Origin: Glebionis coronaria
Lineage: Eukaryota > Streptophyta > Magnoliopsida > Asterales > Asteraceae
Assembly: GCA_025667525.1 (NCBI GenBank)
Contig: CM046882.1
Span: forward strand, 213,574,592-213,638,591
Direction: 5' to 3'
Length of the DNA: 64,000 nt
Position 1 is the stretch's first letter. Each line of letters starts with the position of its first letter. Below, piece by piece: positions 33,208-47,240 of the stretch. Made by a program: the position numbers and the translations under genes. Below the pieces are notes generated by a model. The model searched no databases. It was not told the origin of the DNA and saw only the letters and a program-made list of their open reading frames with translations.

Positions 33208-36200
33208 TGATGTAGTGGTTTTCACACCTCTTTAGGAAAAGAGGGCAAAATAGGGAAAGTATTAAGTGTCAGTTTAGGAAAACGAAGCACTAATGACCAA
33301 TGTGGTTCAAAGTTTGTTTCCCAAGGAGGCTAGTGTGTTGTGTAGAGAGATAATTAACGATGTGATTATGATTATGAGAAAAGAAAATAGAAATGAGATA
33401 AGAAGGAGAATGACGGTTACGATGACGAATTAAACTAAGATGAAATGTCGTACACGTAAAACCGTAAAAAGTGACAAAATTAAAAATTTACCCTAAAAAT
33501 TCCTAGAAAATTGCAATAAATCCTAAATAATGTAATTAGAGTTTACAAAAAACAAAAATCACTCAAACCTTTTATTTAATTAAACAATAATTTTTGAATG
33601 CTAATTAAAGCCTAAAAAATCAATTTAATTAACAAAAAGCCCAAAATGAGATTTTTTCAACTGTAAACCTCTAAAATGACTTAACTTAATTTAAAACTGT
33701 TTTTGAAAAATTTAAAATTAATATAAAATATTTAAAAACAATTAAAAACTATTTAAACTTAAAATAATTATAAAAATTAATCTAAGGACAATGAAAATAT
33801 TCTAAAAATTATAAATTCCTAACTTAATGTATTTAACCTAAGAAAAATATAAAAACTTGAAAAATCTAAATTTTAATTTTTAATAATAAAATAATATTAA
33901 AAATCCAAAATTTATAAAAAATTCTAAAAAGTTGCAAACTAGCTTAATTTAACCTAATAAACACAGAAATGAAGTTAAAATTATCTAAATACCCCTAATG
34001 GGCCTAGAATGGGTCAAAAGTCCAAACAGTTAGCTTAATGGGCTTATTAAGGCCCAATAAGAAAAATGTTGTCCAAATAAGCCCAAAAACTTCTATCTGA
34101 CTCAAAATTTGATTTTAAACACAAAACTCTGAAGGCCCAAAAGCTGAAAATGAGTATAAGCTAGCTTATTTCAAAGCAGCTTATTCTTAATGGGCTTTTT
34201 GCCCCATTAAGCTATAAGCTGGTGCCATAAGCTCAAATTAGACGCACAATCTTCTTTTGAGTTACTTAAGAGTTCTATAAAAAGAAATTTGAATCTTTTG
34301 AGTTACTTAAGAGTTCTGTAAAAAGAAATTTGAAATAAGCACATGGAATAAGCCTGAAAAAGCAATAAGCTATCTTCACAAAATGACAAAATAGTCGTTT
34401 TCGAGTTCTAGGCCACCCCAAGAGCTGATTCAAGTTTCAAAAGCTTTTAAATGACTTAACTAAGCTTAATCAACAAAAAGTTTTTCAATAAGCACACTCA
34501 ATAAGATGGAATAGCAAATAAGCACTTAATTAAAAGTTAAACTTATGAGTTTTCTAGCAAAAAGTCAAAGCCAAGGTCTGATAAGCTCCAGTTCAAACAA
34601 ATGGGTCAAATGAGGAAGATTGATCACAAAAAGTAAGTTGTTGCAGGTCTAAATAAGACAAAATTACTTATTAATAAGCTAACTAGAAAATTTAACTAGC
34701 AGGGGCTAGTTTTGGATGTTGAGCAGTGGAAACTTTTTCCACTACTTGACTTAATTGATTTTTTGTCTTTAGTGACTTTTTTTGTGGATTCAAGTTTCAC
34801 AAAGGCACCCAAATGATTAGTTAATCATGATGAGTCAATAACAATCACAAAAACACAATCACAATCAGCTAATTTGTACAGTTAATTCAAAACATCACCA
34901 GATCTAGCCCAGACATGAACAAATAAGAAGTTATGGTTCAATAAGCACTTATAGCACAATTCAGCCAGCCAAACTTCACCAAATGCACACACAAGCTATA
35001 ATAAACTTAAATGAACAAGTTTAAACAGGTTTCATGCAATGGTTCAAAGTCTAGATCAAGATTCAAGCATAATAAGGTTACTGATGAACACTGAACATGT
35101 AGTTATGAACACTTGCTGATGTATTTGACCAACAAGCCAAATTCAAACCCCCAAATCTTGTTAACAGGTTATATTAACTATGTTTAAACACTTTTTATCC
35201 CTAAGCATGCATACACTCTAGGTGTTCCCAAAGTCTTAGGTCAAAACAGCCAAAACATGCAAATTATAGCACAATGTTTGATTTGAGGTTATAAGACTGA
35301 AAACTTGCAGCAAATAGCACACAAACAAGTATTTTGCAGATACAAAGCATAAACACAAACTTCCAACAACAAAATAACAAACTATGATCTTAAACAGGTA
35401 ATCCCAAGAACCCTTTTATATTTTCAAATCAAAATTTTCAAATCAAAATTGTATTCCAAGGTTACCCAAGCCCAAAACACAATAACAGATGTAATATGTA
35501 GATTTTAGCAAGATTAAGCCACAAATTTCACAAGAACACAAGCAACAAACAAATATAAAAAATATCCAAATTTTTATCAGATTTTGAGATTAAGGGTGCA
35601 AACCTCATGGATGTACATCCACACCCACGAATTTTGAGCTTATGTGCTAGCAAGAATAAGCACAAGCTTCCACACAAACTCCTGCTAAGATTCAACAAGG
35701 TTAGAAGCAATTATATAAAAACAGTAAAGTGACAAAGCCTTGATGAATGCAACTCTTGTACCCCACACTTGATTATCCCCAAGTTATAAGCTTCACAACA
35801 CCTTGATATCACAATATCAGGATGCTACGATCAGCTTTATAGCCCAAGAATTCCAAGGTGTACCAAGAAACTTAGCAAAATATCAAGCTATAGGAAAATG
35901 TGAAAACTTTTGCACACTCCTTGTGAAAACATTTTGAGATTCAGGTTTTAGCAAATAATAAACATAAACAAGCAGGAAATAACAATGGCACTTGACTTTT
36001 CTTCAAAGATTCAAACACATTTCATTACTTTGAATATATGATTTACAGAACTTTGAACAAAGGAAAATTCAAGAGAAGGGCTCAAAGTGAAACCCTAAGG
36101 CCTTTATATAGGCTACAAGTGATGACTAGAAAGCAATAAAACATGAACCCTAATGCAGTAGAAGTCCCAAAATGCCCTTTCTCTTATTTGAATGTCTTGG

Positions 36201-37455
36201 CATCATGTGAAGAGAATTGGTTGTTTGTGTGAGGTGTCCAAGGTGAAAATGCATCCAAAGGCTCACAATGAAGCTTAAGTTTGAAGCTGAACGTGGGTGG
36301 TAGATTCCCTGGCATGTTTTGGCATTTTGGCAAAACCGTGTGAAGAGGTTCAAACATGTGAACAAGATAGTGATGTGGCATGGGTTTTTAAGGTTGGGTT
36401 GTGTTTAGGTATACTTTAATCACTAATCTGGATAATATTGGGGTTTAATTCAAGCAGATTAAGAAAACCCAAAATTGTTCTTGAGGTGAATAGTTGCAAG
36501 TTTAATCCATTTTAGGAGTGATTAAGGTTTAAATTGTTGTTAAGGTGCCAAGATTAAAAAAGTAATAAAGCGGGTTAAGTGGATGGTGATGTGGAGGAGG
36601 GGAGAGGGTGATTGGTTGGTTTTGGTAGTGGGGCACGTGTCATGTGGAGAGTGGTCTAGGTGTCTTATGTTGTCTGCCCATTTAAGCCCCTCACTTTTCC
36701 TTCTCTTGTCACTTGCAAATAAATACACCAAATCCGGATTCCCTTTGTTAGCAAAGTTTTGGTTTTCACACTTTTTCCCCAAATACTTTTCCAAAGTATT
36801 TTCAGGGGTATTTCTTGCCAATTATTGATTCTTGAAGGGCTGTTTGGCATTTTCTTCATTGATAATGGTCTTGACTTGTTTGTTTGACTTCTTGGAGGAC
36901 TGAATTTGCCAAGTCATGATTTATGAGGGACCACTTTTGCCATTTCTTCAAAGTTAAGGGTCCTTTTGGTAATTTGACATATTTAAAGGACCAAACTTTG
37001 TAATTTCTTGAAACTTGAAGTCCTTCATGGTATGTTTGACTTTGAGGAGGACTAATATTGACAATTTATTTTTGCTGAGGGACTAAAATTGCCAATTCTT
37101 CAAAGTGGAGGGCCCTTTTTGTAATTTTGACAAACTTTAGGGACCAATCTTGTAATTATGAAGATACAAGGGTTTAAAGTGTCAATTCTTCAATATTGGA
37201 GGACCCTTCTTGCATAATCTTCAAATCATCAAGGGTTTGTCTTGGAAAATATTCATTAGGGCTTGGTTCATTGTGCGGCTTCGTTTCCCGTGTTCGTTTT
37301 TGCATGATTCTTGTGATCTTTTGTCATTTTCTCAATATCCGTACCTAACATACACAAGAAACAAACACAAGCATATATTTGGCTAATTTCATGATATTTA
37401 ATGCATTTAAAGCCCTTTTTGGACGATGATACTATCTATAAAAGCAGTCTCATCA
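33208..37455 (-). repeat. E2 3' LTR (4.25 kb)
   Basis: Minus-strand ends TGATGAGACTGC and CCACTACATCA. It is preceded (higher coordinates) by the polypurine tract TTAGTATGGGGGAG. A TATA box CCTATATAAAGG is at the complement of about 36,104-36,115. It carries a private 43-45-base tandem duplication at 34,255-34,336 (AGTTACTTAAGAGTTCT twice) that the other copies lack. Short ORFs inside have no recognisable product. Confidence 0.85.
36875..37220 (-). repeat. Degenerate ~35-bp repeats in E2 LTR
   Basis: Eight to ten loose copies of a phrase like GAGGGACTAAAATTGCCAATTCTTCAAAG follow each other. The same array is in the other LTR at about 52,366-52,700. It lies upstream of the TATA box in the direction of transcription, in the promoter part of the LTR. 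Confidence 0.55.
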
Positions 37456-39281
37456 CTCCCCCATACTAAACCATTGTCGTACCCTCACGCAATGCTAGAA
37501 TAAAGTATCATAGCATCTCCAAAATTCATTTTTATTCACATTTATTGAATGATAAACTAGCTACACTACTACTATTACTACTACTTGCGTTTTAGACATA
37601 ATGTATGATTTTCATCGCAAAATGGGACGTTTAGGTTCATAGAATAAGAACACGTGAATGCTTCGTTAGAAATATTTTCATCGTCCTCGATTTTCACCCC
37701 AATTCCATGCTAAACGTGCAACGAGATCATTGTCATTATAAGTTAGTAATGCTAACGCTACTCATATTCCCTAATCACGACTTGTCCTCCCATTATCCTA
37801 AGTTGTATCTCTTATATTTTATTTTGTCTTGAATGTTTCACGAGGATACGTTGTTTGACTTATGCGATGATAGAGATTTAGGTCTAAAAATTGAGTCCTA
37901 ACGGTGTAACCAAGACCATCAAATTAATAACCCCTCCTAATAGACAACGATGTCAAAAAATTAAGTGAACAAGAAGGATCGATAAACACGGTTTTATAAC
38001 GGTTTTGAACATGAGACTTATTACCAAGACTTTAATACGCCCCCTAACGGAAGGACCTTATTATCATAGGTTTACCTCCATATTTTATTCAACTTCGCCA
38101 TGAAGCTTTTATTATGACTTTGGTCTTGCCTTGGCTTTTATTATCCACCTCATCGGTGGTTTTATTTGCGAAAGACGTATATCCTCACGCTAAGGCGAAT
38201 TTTGGATCTTTAAAGCTTCAAAGATCAAGGCTTGATTCACTTTCAATTTTGCATAGATTTTTCGGCCTTGTGAGCTTCAAATTGTTTGCTTGATTTAGGT
38301 GAGCATTTGAAATCTTATTATTGGGTGAAGCTTTCGATTATTCGGGTTGCCAATACTTCAAAACCGTGACGCTGGCGATACCTTAATGTCTTCCCAATTT
38401 AATTACACGGAAGCTATTGGAAAAGACTAGAAACCAACAATCAAGACTAAACCGCTAAGTCAATATTTATTAAGCAAAAAATATTTACAAGCGAAGGGAG
38501 AATAAGCAAACAACGAGAACACATGAGTTTTTGAAACAATACGAGTACTCTATGTTTAGCATAATAACTTATAATTAACTCATTTCTCGTCCTCATTTAA
38601 GAGACTTAACCTAATTTGAAGTTAAGGAATCAAAGCTAAGTGCTCAACACGCACGGTCGAGTCAAAAATTACTCTTATTCTCGCCATCGGAAAACCTACA
38701 TTCGTGTCTTCAAACACTTATAAAACATGAGAAAAAAATTTAAATTTGGCCATTTTAAGCCTTATTTTGCAACAAAACGATAAACAAAAAGATAAACTTT
38801 GGAAAGCGTGAAGGTTTGGCAAGGCAAGTATCTATTCACCCCCCCCCCCCATACTAAAGTTAAACATTGTCCTCAATGTTTCGACTCTAAGGGTGTACAC
38901 AACCCCATACTAGAGACGTAGTCGAATGCCTAATCTAGCATGAAAAGGGTGTAACCGTTAAATTTAAAGCCGTTTATGAAGTGTGCTATAAACCTAAGGT
39001 TAGAACATCAAAGGATATATCATGGATATTGAGAAAGTCTTCAAAGCAAACGATCGAGTGCTCCCATTAAACGAACACGAGAGGCTCCAATCGTGAAGAT
39101 AATGATCATCTAAAATCCACAATTCACAAACAACAACGGAATAAAGGTTGGAAGGGCACAAATCCCCACATGTTACTACATTAGAAAGCGATAATATGTA
39201 CATAGGATAAGCATGGGACTCCCCCACGAGGCACCTCGTTTTTTATTACCGAGTCATGAGCTCGACTCGATCCCCTCAATA
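37456..39281 (-). other. E2 post-pol region with polypurine tract and hairpins
   Basis: No envelope-like ORF. Going from pol to LTR: an ACGAGGCACCTCGT hairpin (39,226-39,239), AACATTGAGGACAATGTT hairpin (38,863-38,880), a 12-base G-run on the minus strand (38,839-38,850), and the LTR-adjacent polypurine tract (37,456-37,468). Confidence 0.65.
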
Positions 39282-42200
39282 CTAATTATCATTGGGGAAG
39301 GTGATTTGGTCGAGGTAGTTCAAGGACGAAACTTCCCCGCCAAAGTAGTGCTTCAACCTATTTCCATTCACCTTGAAATTGGGCCCATCATTTTGAGCTA
39401 GCTAGATGGTCCCATATGGAAAAACTTGAGTCACGGTGAATGGACCGGACAAACGGGATTTCCACTTACCGGAAAAGATTTTCAAACGAGAATTAAAAAG
39501 CAAAACTTGATCCCCAATGTTAATAACCCGGTTTTTAATTTTTGAATCATGCAACTTTTTAGTCTTTTCTTTATAAATCAATGAATTTTCATAAGCAATA
39601 TCTCTTAATTCATCCAATTCATTTAATTGTATTTTTCGGTGTTTTCCCGCGGTCTCCATGTCATCATTACAATGCTTTAGGGCCCAATACGCCTTGTGGT
39701 CCAATTCAATTGGCAAGTGACAATTCTTCTCATACAATAGCTTATAAGGAGTGCACCCGATGGGCGTCTTATGAGCGGTCCTAAAGGCCCATAAAGCATC
39801 GTCCAACTTATCCGACCAAGATTGTCGGTTTTCCCCAATCGATCTCTCCAAGATCCTCTTCAACGCTCGGTTTGAAACCTCGACTTGCCCACTCGTTTGT
39901 GGGTGATAAGCCGTAGAAAGCCGATGTGTAACTCCATATTTCCTTAGGACCCTTTCGAATTGATCGTTACAAAAATGGGTTCCACGATCGTTTATGATCG
40001 CACGAGGGGTTCCAAACCTAGAAAACAAGCTTTTCAAAAACTTGACTACCACACGAGCATCATTGGTGGGCAAAAGCCTTAGCTTCCACCCACTTAGATA
40101 GGTAGTCAACGGCGACAAGGATATACTTATTACCACGAGATGATGGGAACGGCCCCATAAAGTCAATGCCCCAAACGTCAAAGATCTCACACACTTGGAT
40201 GATATTTTGTGGCATTTCATCTTTTGTGAGGCTTTTCTTTGTCGTTGGCATGAGTCACATGAATTCACAAGCTTATGTGTATCTCGGTAAATAGTAGGCC
40301 AAAAGAAACCGGCATCAAAAACCTTCTTAGCCGTGAGATTAGCACCGTGGTGACCACCCGTGGGTCCCTCGTGACAAGCTCTAAGGATGTTAGATGCTTC
40401 GGTACCAAAGACACAACGTCGAATAATTTGATCCACACAAGTTCAAAACAAGTAAGGTTCGTTCCAAAAATATAACTTGACGTCACGAAAGAATTTTCGT
40501 TTTTCTTGAGTCGTCATACCCTTGATGATGAAGTTGCCCGCATGGTAATTTACGATGTCCGCAAACCATGGGGTAGAAGAATCAAGCTTAGAATTCACTA
40601 CACCAAGTGTCTCGAGCGGAAATGTTTCGGTGATTTCCTTGGGTTCGTAAATACTTTGGTGAGGATCTTCCAAACGAGAAAGATGATCGACTGCTAGATT
40701 CTCGACTCCTTTTTTGTCAACAATTTTGTGATCAAATTCTTGAAGGAAGAGAATCCAACAAAGTAATCTTGGCTTTGCATCTTGTTTAGCCATAAGATAC
40801 TTGATAGCCTAATGATCCATATACACTATGCATTTCGTCAAGACGAGATAAGGTCGGAATTTCTCAAATGCATACACCACGACAAGGAATTCCTTCTCCG
40901 TTGTAGTGTATTTTAGTTGAGCCTCGGTCATCGTCTTGCTAGCATAGTGAATAGGCAAGAAGTGCTTTTCATGACGTTGCCCCAATACGGCCCCAATAAC
41001 GTAGTCACTAGCATCACACATGAGCTCAAAGGGGAGGTTCCAATTGGAAGCAACAAGAATGGGAGCTTCGGTAAGTTTCCTCTTAAGGATTTCAAAGGCT
41101 CGTACACAATCTTCATCAAAGACAAAATATGCATCTTTTTCAAGGAGATGTGTAATAGGTCGAGAGATCTTTGAAAAATCCTTGATGAATCGACGATAAA
41201 AGCCCGCGTGGCCTAGGAAACTCCTAACTCCCTTAACGGTTTTGGGATGAGGTAATTTGGCGATGACGTCTACCTTAGCTTGATCTACCTCAATCCCGGC
41301 TTTCAAAACCTTGTGCCCTAAGACGATTCCACTTTTAACCATAAAATGACATTTTTCCCAATTAAGCACAAGGTTGGTTTCCTCACAATGCTTCAACATT
41401 CTCTCAAGATTCGACAAACACGAAGTGAACGAACTACCAAACACGGAAAAGTCATCCATGAAGACTTCCATCGTCTTCTCGATCATATCATGAAAAATAG
41501 CCACCATGCACCTTTGAAAGGTTCCCGGTGCATTGCAAAGTCCGAATGGCATTCTACGATGGGGTTTTAGAAGTAACCAGAAAAACCATCTAAAAAGAAA
41601 TAGAAATCGTTTCCCGCAAGACGCTCCAACATTTGGTCCATGAAGGGCAAGGGAAAATGGTCTTTTCGAGTGGCTTCATTCAACTTACGATAGTCAATGC
41701 ACACTCTCCATCCGGTCACGAGTCTAGTGGGAATTAACTCGTTGGCATCGTTTGGCACAACGGTCATTCCTCCCTTTTAAGGGACACAAGGAATAGGACT
41801 CACCCAAGGGCTATCGGAAATAGGGTAAATCATTCCTGCGTCAAGGAGTTTTAGGACTTCCTTTTTGATGACGTCGTGAATTTTGGGGTTCACCCTCCTT
41901 TGACATTGGATTGCGTGCTTGTAATCCTCCTCCATTAAGATTTTATGGGTACAAAATTTGGGATCGATCCCCTTAATGTCGGATAACTTCCACGCAATTG
42001 CCCCTTTGTCATCCTTTAGAACATCGACAAGTGCGGTTTTTTCATCATCCGAAAGTTCTTTCGCAATAATAACCGGCAACTTGTCGTCCTCCTCCAAAAA
42101 TACATATTCAAGATGAGGAGGTAAATCTTTCAACTCGAGGATAAGTGGTTCCTCAATTAAAGATTTGGGCTCGATACTCATAACCTCCTCGGGTGGAGGA

Positions 42201-43044
42201 AATGGGAAATCGTTAAGAAAATCCTTGATAATCGAGAAGTCCTCATCATTGTCGAGGTCTTCGTCATAAGTACGTGGAACATCGAATTCTTTCCACGTAA
42301 AACCACCACCTTCAAATAGAGTGAAGGTTGGTGTCGAGTTATCGAGGATGGTATCTAACATAGTGGGATTGCCACTATTTTCATCATCACCAAAACCTAT
42401 AACTTCTTGTGAAAATTCCTCGCAAACAACGTCAATCATATCAACGAGGTTTATGGTTGCAACGGAATAAACATGAGAAATTTGAGAGTTTTGAGTTGCG
42501 TTTATAACAAGTTCCTCGTCGTTGAAACGTAAGGTGATCTTTCTAGCATGAACATCATTAAAAGCCATAGACGTATCTAAAAACAAACGACCTAAAATGA
42601 GAGAACTTGAGGATCCGTGGGAATATCGACAACGATAAAGTCTACCAGATAATAGAACTTTCCCACTTTCACAAAAACGTCTTCCGCCAATCCACATGCG
42701 GGAATCGTGGAATGGTCGACCAACTCGATAGACATTAGTGAAGGAGTAAGATTAGGAAGATTGAGCGTCTTGAAGATTGCAAGTGGCATCAAGTTAATGC
42801 TAGCACCAAGATCGCCCAAGGCATAGCATTCTTCCATATCTTGGATTGCACAAGGGATCAAGAATTTACCGGGATCACCGACTTTTTGTGGTATGCGATT
42901 AAGATAAACCGATGAACAAGTAGACAATTGTTGCAATTTCTCCTTGTTGTTCAACATACTCTTAAAGTTAGCGGCAAATCGAGGCATCATGACTAAAGCA
43001 TCAGCGAAACTCATATTAAAGTGCAAATCACGAAACATTTTCAT
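39282..43044 (-). pseudogene. E2 Athila pol (PR, RT, RNase H, integrase), broken
   Basis: Protease LGDLGASINLMPLAI near 42,800, then ILGRLFLDT. RT has RVCIDYRKLNEATRKDHFPLPF, MPFGLCNAPGTFQRCM and FMDDFSVFG, the last diagnostic for Athila. RNase H has LMCDASDYVIG and MDH; integrase has [24 protein letters not shown] and SGQVEVSN. Damage: stops near 41,775, 40,807, 40,440 and 39,400; a deletion of roughly 20 codons near 41,558-41,575 that removes the stretch between GFSGY and RRMPFG; and two compensating frameshifts (about 40,240 and 40,065) that scramble about 57 codons including the first catalytic Asp, still readable as GIDFMGPF in another frame. The pol end is TAG at 39,282-39,284. Confidence 0.87.
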
Positions 43045-43089
43045 AAAAAGCTCAAATTGATAATTATCGCGCTCTTAACGTTTCTCCTT

Positions 43090-44942
43090 TCAAAGTCTTG
43101 ATGGATAGGGAAAAGGTGGTGTGGGTTGAGGCATAGGCATAGCCTTTGGAATCTCGGGTTCTAAATGTGGTAATGGGTCAACCATAGGTGTGGCATGAGA
43201 GGTACTTAGTGGGATTTGGACATGCTCCTTTTCGACCACCACCTCGGGTTCTTCCTCAATTGCATCCTCCGTAGGAGCAATTTGTTGAGGAGTCGGTTCC
43301 TTGAGTGTCTTACCACTACGTGTGGTAATCACTTTCATCTCACCCTTAGGGTTTGATATGGTGTTACTAGGAAGACTACTCGAAGACGGTTTGCACATGA
43401 TTGCCTCAAACATAGATGAAATTTTGTCCTCAAACATGGATTGCCTCTTCTCGGCCTTAATCATTTCTTGCTTAAGTTCATGTTGCCCTTGTTCCATTTT
43501 TTGTTGGTTTTGTTGTAACCTAGTTACATTTCCTTCCATTTTGTTTGTATGGATTTTAAGCTCATTTGCTAACTCATTTTTCAACTCCTTCTTCAAGTCG
43601 TTCTTGAACTCGGATCTTAGGCTAATGATTTCTCTTTAAATGTTGTCAAACCTAGCATTGTTTCCATTAGCGTATTCAAAAAAATCATTTTGAAGATCTT
43701 TCAAAGTTTGCAAACCTTTGTTGTTGTTTTGAAAATCACTTTGTTTTTTGTTTGAAACTTGATTATTATCCCCTTGATTCCCATAGTTTCCTTTGTAATT
43801 GTTTTTGAAACCAACTTGATTGTTTCGATAGTTGTTGTAAGCATTTTGATTTGAAGCAAAACCTGGTGGAGTCAATTGATTAGAGCGGGTAACTTGATTG
43901 TTTTGGTTGTAAGTTCCCGTGGCCGCGTATGCACTCGAAGTGTTACCACCGTTGGTAATGCACTCGGAGAAATCATGACCTCCACCACAATATATACATG
44001 AAGCCACAACCGCTTTAGCCGTAGCGGGGGCACTTTGTTCTCCAACTTTGAATTCAATTAAAAGTCCTTTAAGCTTATCAAAGATTTTGTTTTCCAAGTT
44101 CGCCTCAATTTGGCAAGCATCGATGGTATTAGACAAAGAAGGTGCAGCCGAAGCCGAAGCCTTACGAACACTCGACGTGCTACGAGGACTATACACCTTA
44201 GATCTATTCTCAATTATCACCAAAGCTTCCTCAACCGTTTTACACAAAAAATTACCAACCGCGGCGGCATTTAGATAATCCCTTTCATGATCATTAAGTC
44301 CATTGAAAAACCGTGATGAGGACACTCATGTAACATTTCCTTAAACCTATTCCAAGCCGTTGTAAAACTCTCATTAAATTCTTGTGAAAATTTTGAAATC
44401 TCGGTTTTCAAATGCGTAGTCTTAGAGGGCGGAAAAAATTGGTTCAAAACTTTTGAAACGAGATCCTTCCACGTCAATATAGAATTGGGTGGCTCTTTCT
44501 CTAACTAAATTTTAGCGGGCCCCGCTAAGGAATACGGAAAAAGCATCATCTTAATTGAGTCATTAGCAACATCCTTAAATTTGCAAGTGGCGGTAAGACG
44601 ATTGAATTGGCGGATATGGTTGTGCGGGTTGTCCTTTTCATCACCACGGAATTTGTTGTTTTGGATCATCGACAACAAACCCGTTTTTACTTCAAAGTTC
44701 TCCGCAAGGATAGCGGGAATTACAATAGCCTCTCCATAACCCTCGGTGGGTGCTTGAAGTAACTCCATCATAGTTCGATTCTCCATGGCTGGTTCCTCTC
44801 TTATGATAGGTTCGTCAATAGGAGACTCCTCACTAGAAAGATTACGAGTAGGTGTTGACTCCTTTTGGTTTATTCGTTTAGGTGCACGTATTGCTTGGTT
44901 GCGGGTTTGCATAAACGTCACGTACAACGAGGGGATGAGCAA
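43090..44942 (-). pseudogene. E2 Athila gag, broken
   Basis: From 44,942 (the ATG at MQTRNQAIRAPKR is more likely the start): capsid region with ENFEVKTGLLSMIQ, a stop near 44,505 just before LEKEPPNS, then TWKDLVSKVLNQFFPPSKTT and ECPHHGF, a frameshift near 44,300, and NGLNDHERDYLNAAAVGNFL. A zinc-knuckle-like CIYCGGGHDFSEC follows, then an Asn-rich stretch, a stop near 43,636 and a Lys/Glu/Gln coiled coil (43,596-43,400). The ITTRSGKTLKEPTPQ segment is the usual bridge to protease in Athila polyproteins. All pieces are in order on the minus strand. Confidence 0.82.
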
Positions 44943-45662
44943 AGAAGATTCTTTTTAGTGTTTTGTATTTTTCCAATTTTATTTCTGGTTTTTGATTGTT
45001 TTTACTTTTTTTTGGATTTTTGTGATTGTATTAAGTAGACCAATATCTACAAATCTCCTCCTTAATCAAATCTCTTGATTAAAGAAGCCTCAAGGAATGA
45101 AAACGATCACGTGAAGTGAACTCCTTCGATGACTTTAGAACGTTGGTGGAACACCAAAACGTTCAAGAGGGTTTAATCAAATGAAACCAAGAAAGTATAT
45201 ATGATACTTAATAATACTTTGGGCGGCAAAACCCTCGATTAGCTTTCAATCTCAAAATACTCACAAGCAAGCGGGGAAACGAGGCGACACGAAGCACTTA
45301 AAAGCCTTTTTCCTTAGGGTATATTTTATAATACCCGCCTTATACACACCTTATAGTTTGTATTTTTCAAAATCGAGCTTCACGAAAGTATTTATCTATT
45401 TTTGCCTTTTTCTTTCTTGTTTGAGATTCGAATACAATGATTGGGTGATGACCTCCCAAGTCAAGGTTGTGTTTTCACACTTTTGGAGTACTTGTGAATT
45501 TATTGTTCTACGTATACAATATATTAATAATATTCACACAAAAAACGAAAAACTGATAATACGTATTAGTAGAGTGCTACTAATACAAATACTATTATGG
45601 CTATTTATAAAAACAACAATTGCCAAATCAAAACACAACACGCCTCCCCGGAAGCGGCGCCA
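44943..45662 (-). promoter_or_regulatory. E2 leader and primer-binding site
   Basis: The minus-strand sequence TGGCGCCGCTTCCGGGG (complement of 45,646-45,662) sits four bases inside the 5' LTR end. Athila elements normally use a tRNA-Asp site beginning TGGCGCCG, and this fits. The remaining ~700 bases are AT-rich leader without an ORF on this strand. Confidence 0.8.
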
Positions 45663-45666
45663 AAAT

Positions 45667-47240
45667 TGATGTAGTGGTTTTCACACCTCTTTAGGAAAAG
45701 AGGGCAAAATAGGGAAAGTATTAAGTGTCGGTTTAGGAAAACCAAGCACTAATGACCAATGTGGTTCAAAGTTCGTTTCCCAAGGAGGCTAGTGTGTTGT
45801 GTAGAGAGATGATTAATGATGTGATTATGATTATGAGAAAAGAAAATAGAAATGAGATAAGAAGAGAATGACGGTTACGATAACGAATTAAACTAAGATG
45901 AATTACCCTAAAAACCGTAAAAAGTGACAAAATAAAAAAATTACCCTAAAAATTCCTAGAAAATTGCAATAAATCCTAAATAATGTAATTAGAGTTTACA
46001 AAAAAACAAAAATAACTCAAACCTTTTATTTACTTAAACAATAATTTTTTTAATGCTAATTAAAGCCCAAAAAATCAATTTAATTAACAAAAAGCCCAAA
46101 ATGAGATGTTTTCAATTGTAAACCTCTAAAATGACTTACCATAATTTAAAACTATTTTTGAAAATTTTAAAATTAATAAAAACTATTTAAAAACAATTAA
46201 AAACTATTTAAACTTAAAATAATTATAAAAATTAATCTAAGGACAATAAAAATATTCTAAAAATTATAAAATTCCTAACTTAATGTATTTAACCTAAGAA
46301 AAATATAAAAACTTGAAAAATATAAATTTTAATTTTTAATAATAAAATAATAATAAAATAATATTAGAAATCCAAAATTTATAAAAAATTATAAAAAGTT
46401 GCAAACTAGCTTAATTTAACCTAATAAACACAGATATGAAGTTGAAATTACCTAAATACCCCTAATGGGCCTAGAATGGGCCAAATATCCAAACAGTTAG
46501 CTTAATGGGCTTATTAAGGCCCAATAAGAAAAATGTTGTCCAAATAAGCCCAAAAACTCCTATTTGACTCAAAATTTCATTTTAAACTCAAAACTCTGAA
46601 GGCCCAAAAGCTAAAAATGAGTATAAGCTAGCTTATTTCAAAGCAGCTTATCCTTAATGGGCTTTTTGGCCCATTAAGCTGTAAGCTGATGCCATAAGCT
46701 CAAATTAGACACACAAGCTTCTTTTGAGTTACTTAAGAGTTCTGTAAAAAGAAATTAGAAATAAGCACAAGGAATAAGCAATAAAAAGCAATAAGTTATC
46801 TTCACAAAATGACAAAATAGTCGTTTTCGAGTTCTAGGCCACCCCAAGAGCTGATTCAAGTTTCAAAAGCATTTAAATGACTTAACTAAGCTTAATCAAC
46901 AAAAAGTTTTTCAATAAGCACACTCAATAAGCTGGAATAAGCAAATAAGCACTTAATTAAAAGTCAAACTTATGAGTTTTCTAGCAAAAAGTCAAAGCCA
47001 AGGTCTGGTAAGATCCACTTCAAACAAATGGGTCAAATGAGGAAGATTGATCACAAAAAGTAAGTCGTTGCAGGTCTAAATAAGCCAAAATGGCTTATTA
47101 ATAAGCTAACTGAAAAATTAAACTAGCAGGGGCTAGTTTTGGATGTTGAGTAGTGGAAACTTTTTCCACTGCTTGACTTAATTGATTTTTTGTCTTTAGT
47201 GACTTTTTTTGTGGATTCAAGTTTCACAAAGGCACCCAAA
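45667..47240 (-). repeat. E2 5' LTR, PBS-proximal piece
   Basis: Begins at the primer site with ...CCACTACATCA and matches the first 1.6 kb of the 3' LTR at 33,208-34,813. It breaks at 47,240, where the sequence jumps to chromovirus LTR (as at 31,709). The missing remainder is found at about 50,295-52,937. Confidence 0.82.

Noticed and set aside
36540..36828. Overlapping ORFs on both strands near 36.5-36.9 kb, repeated at 52.0-52.3 kb
   Set aside because: Both lie in the promoter side of E2 LTR copies. Frames are not compatible with any domain and repeat because the LTR repeats.
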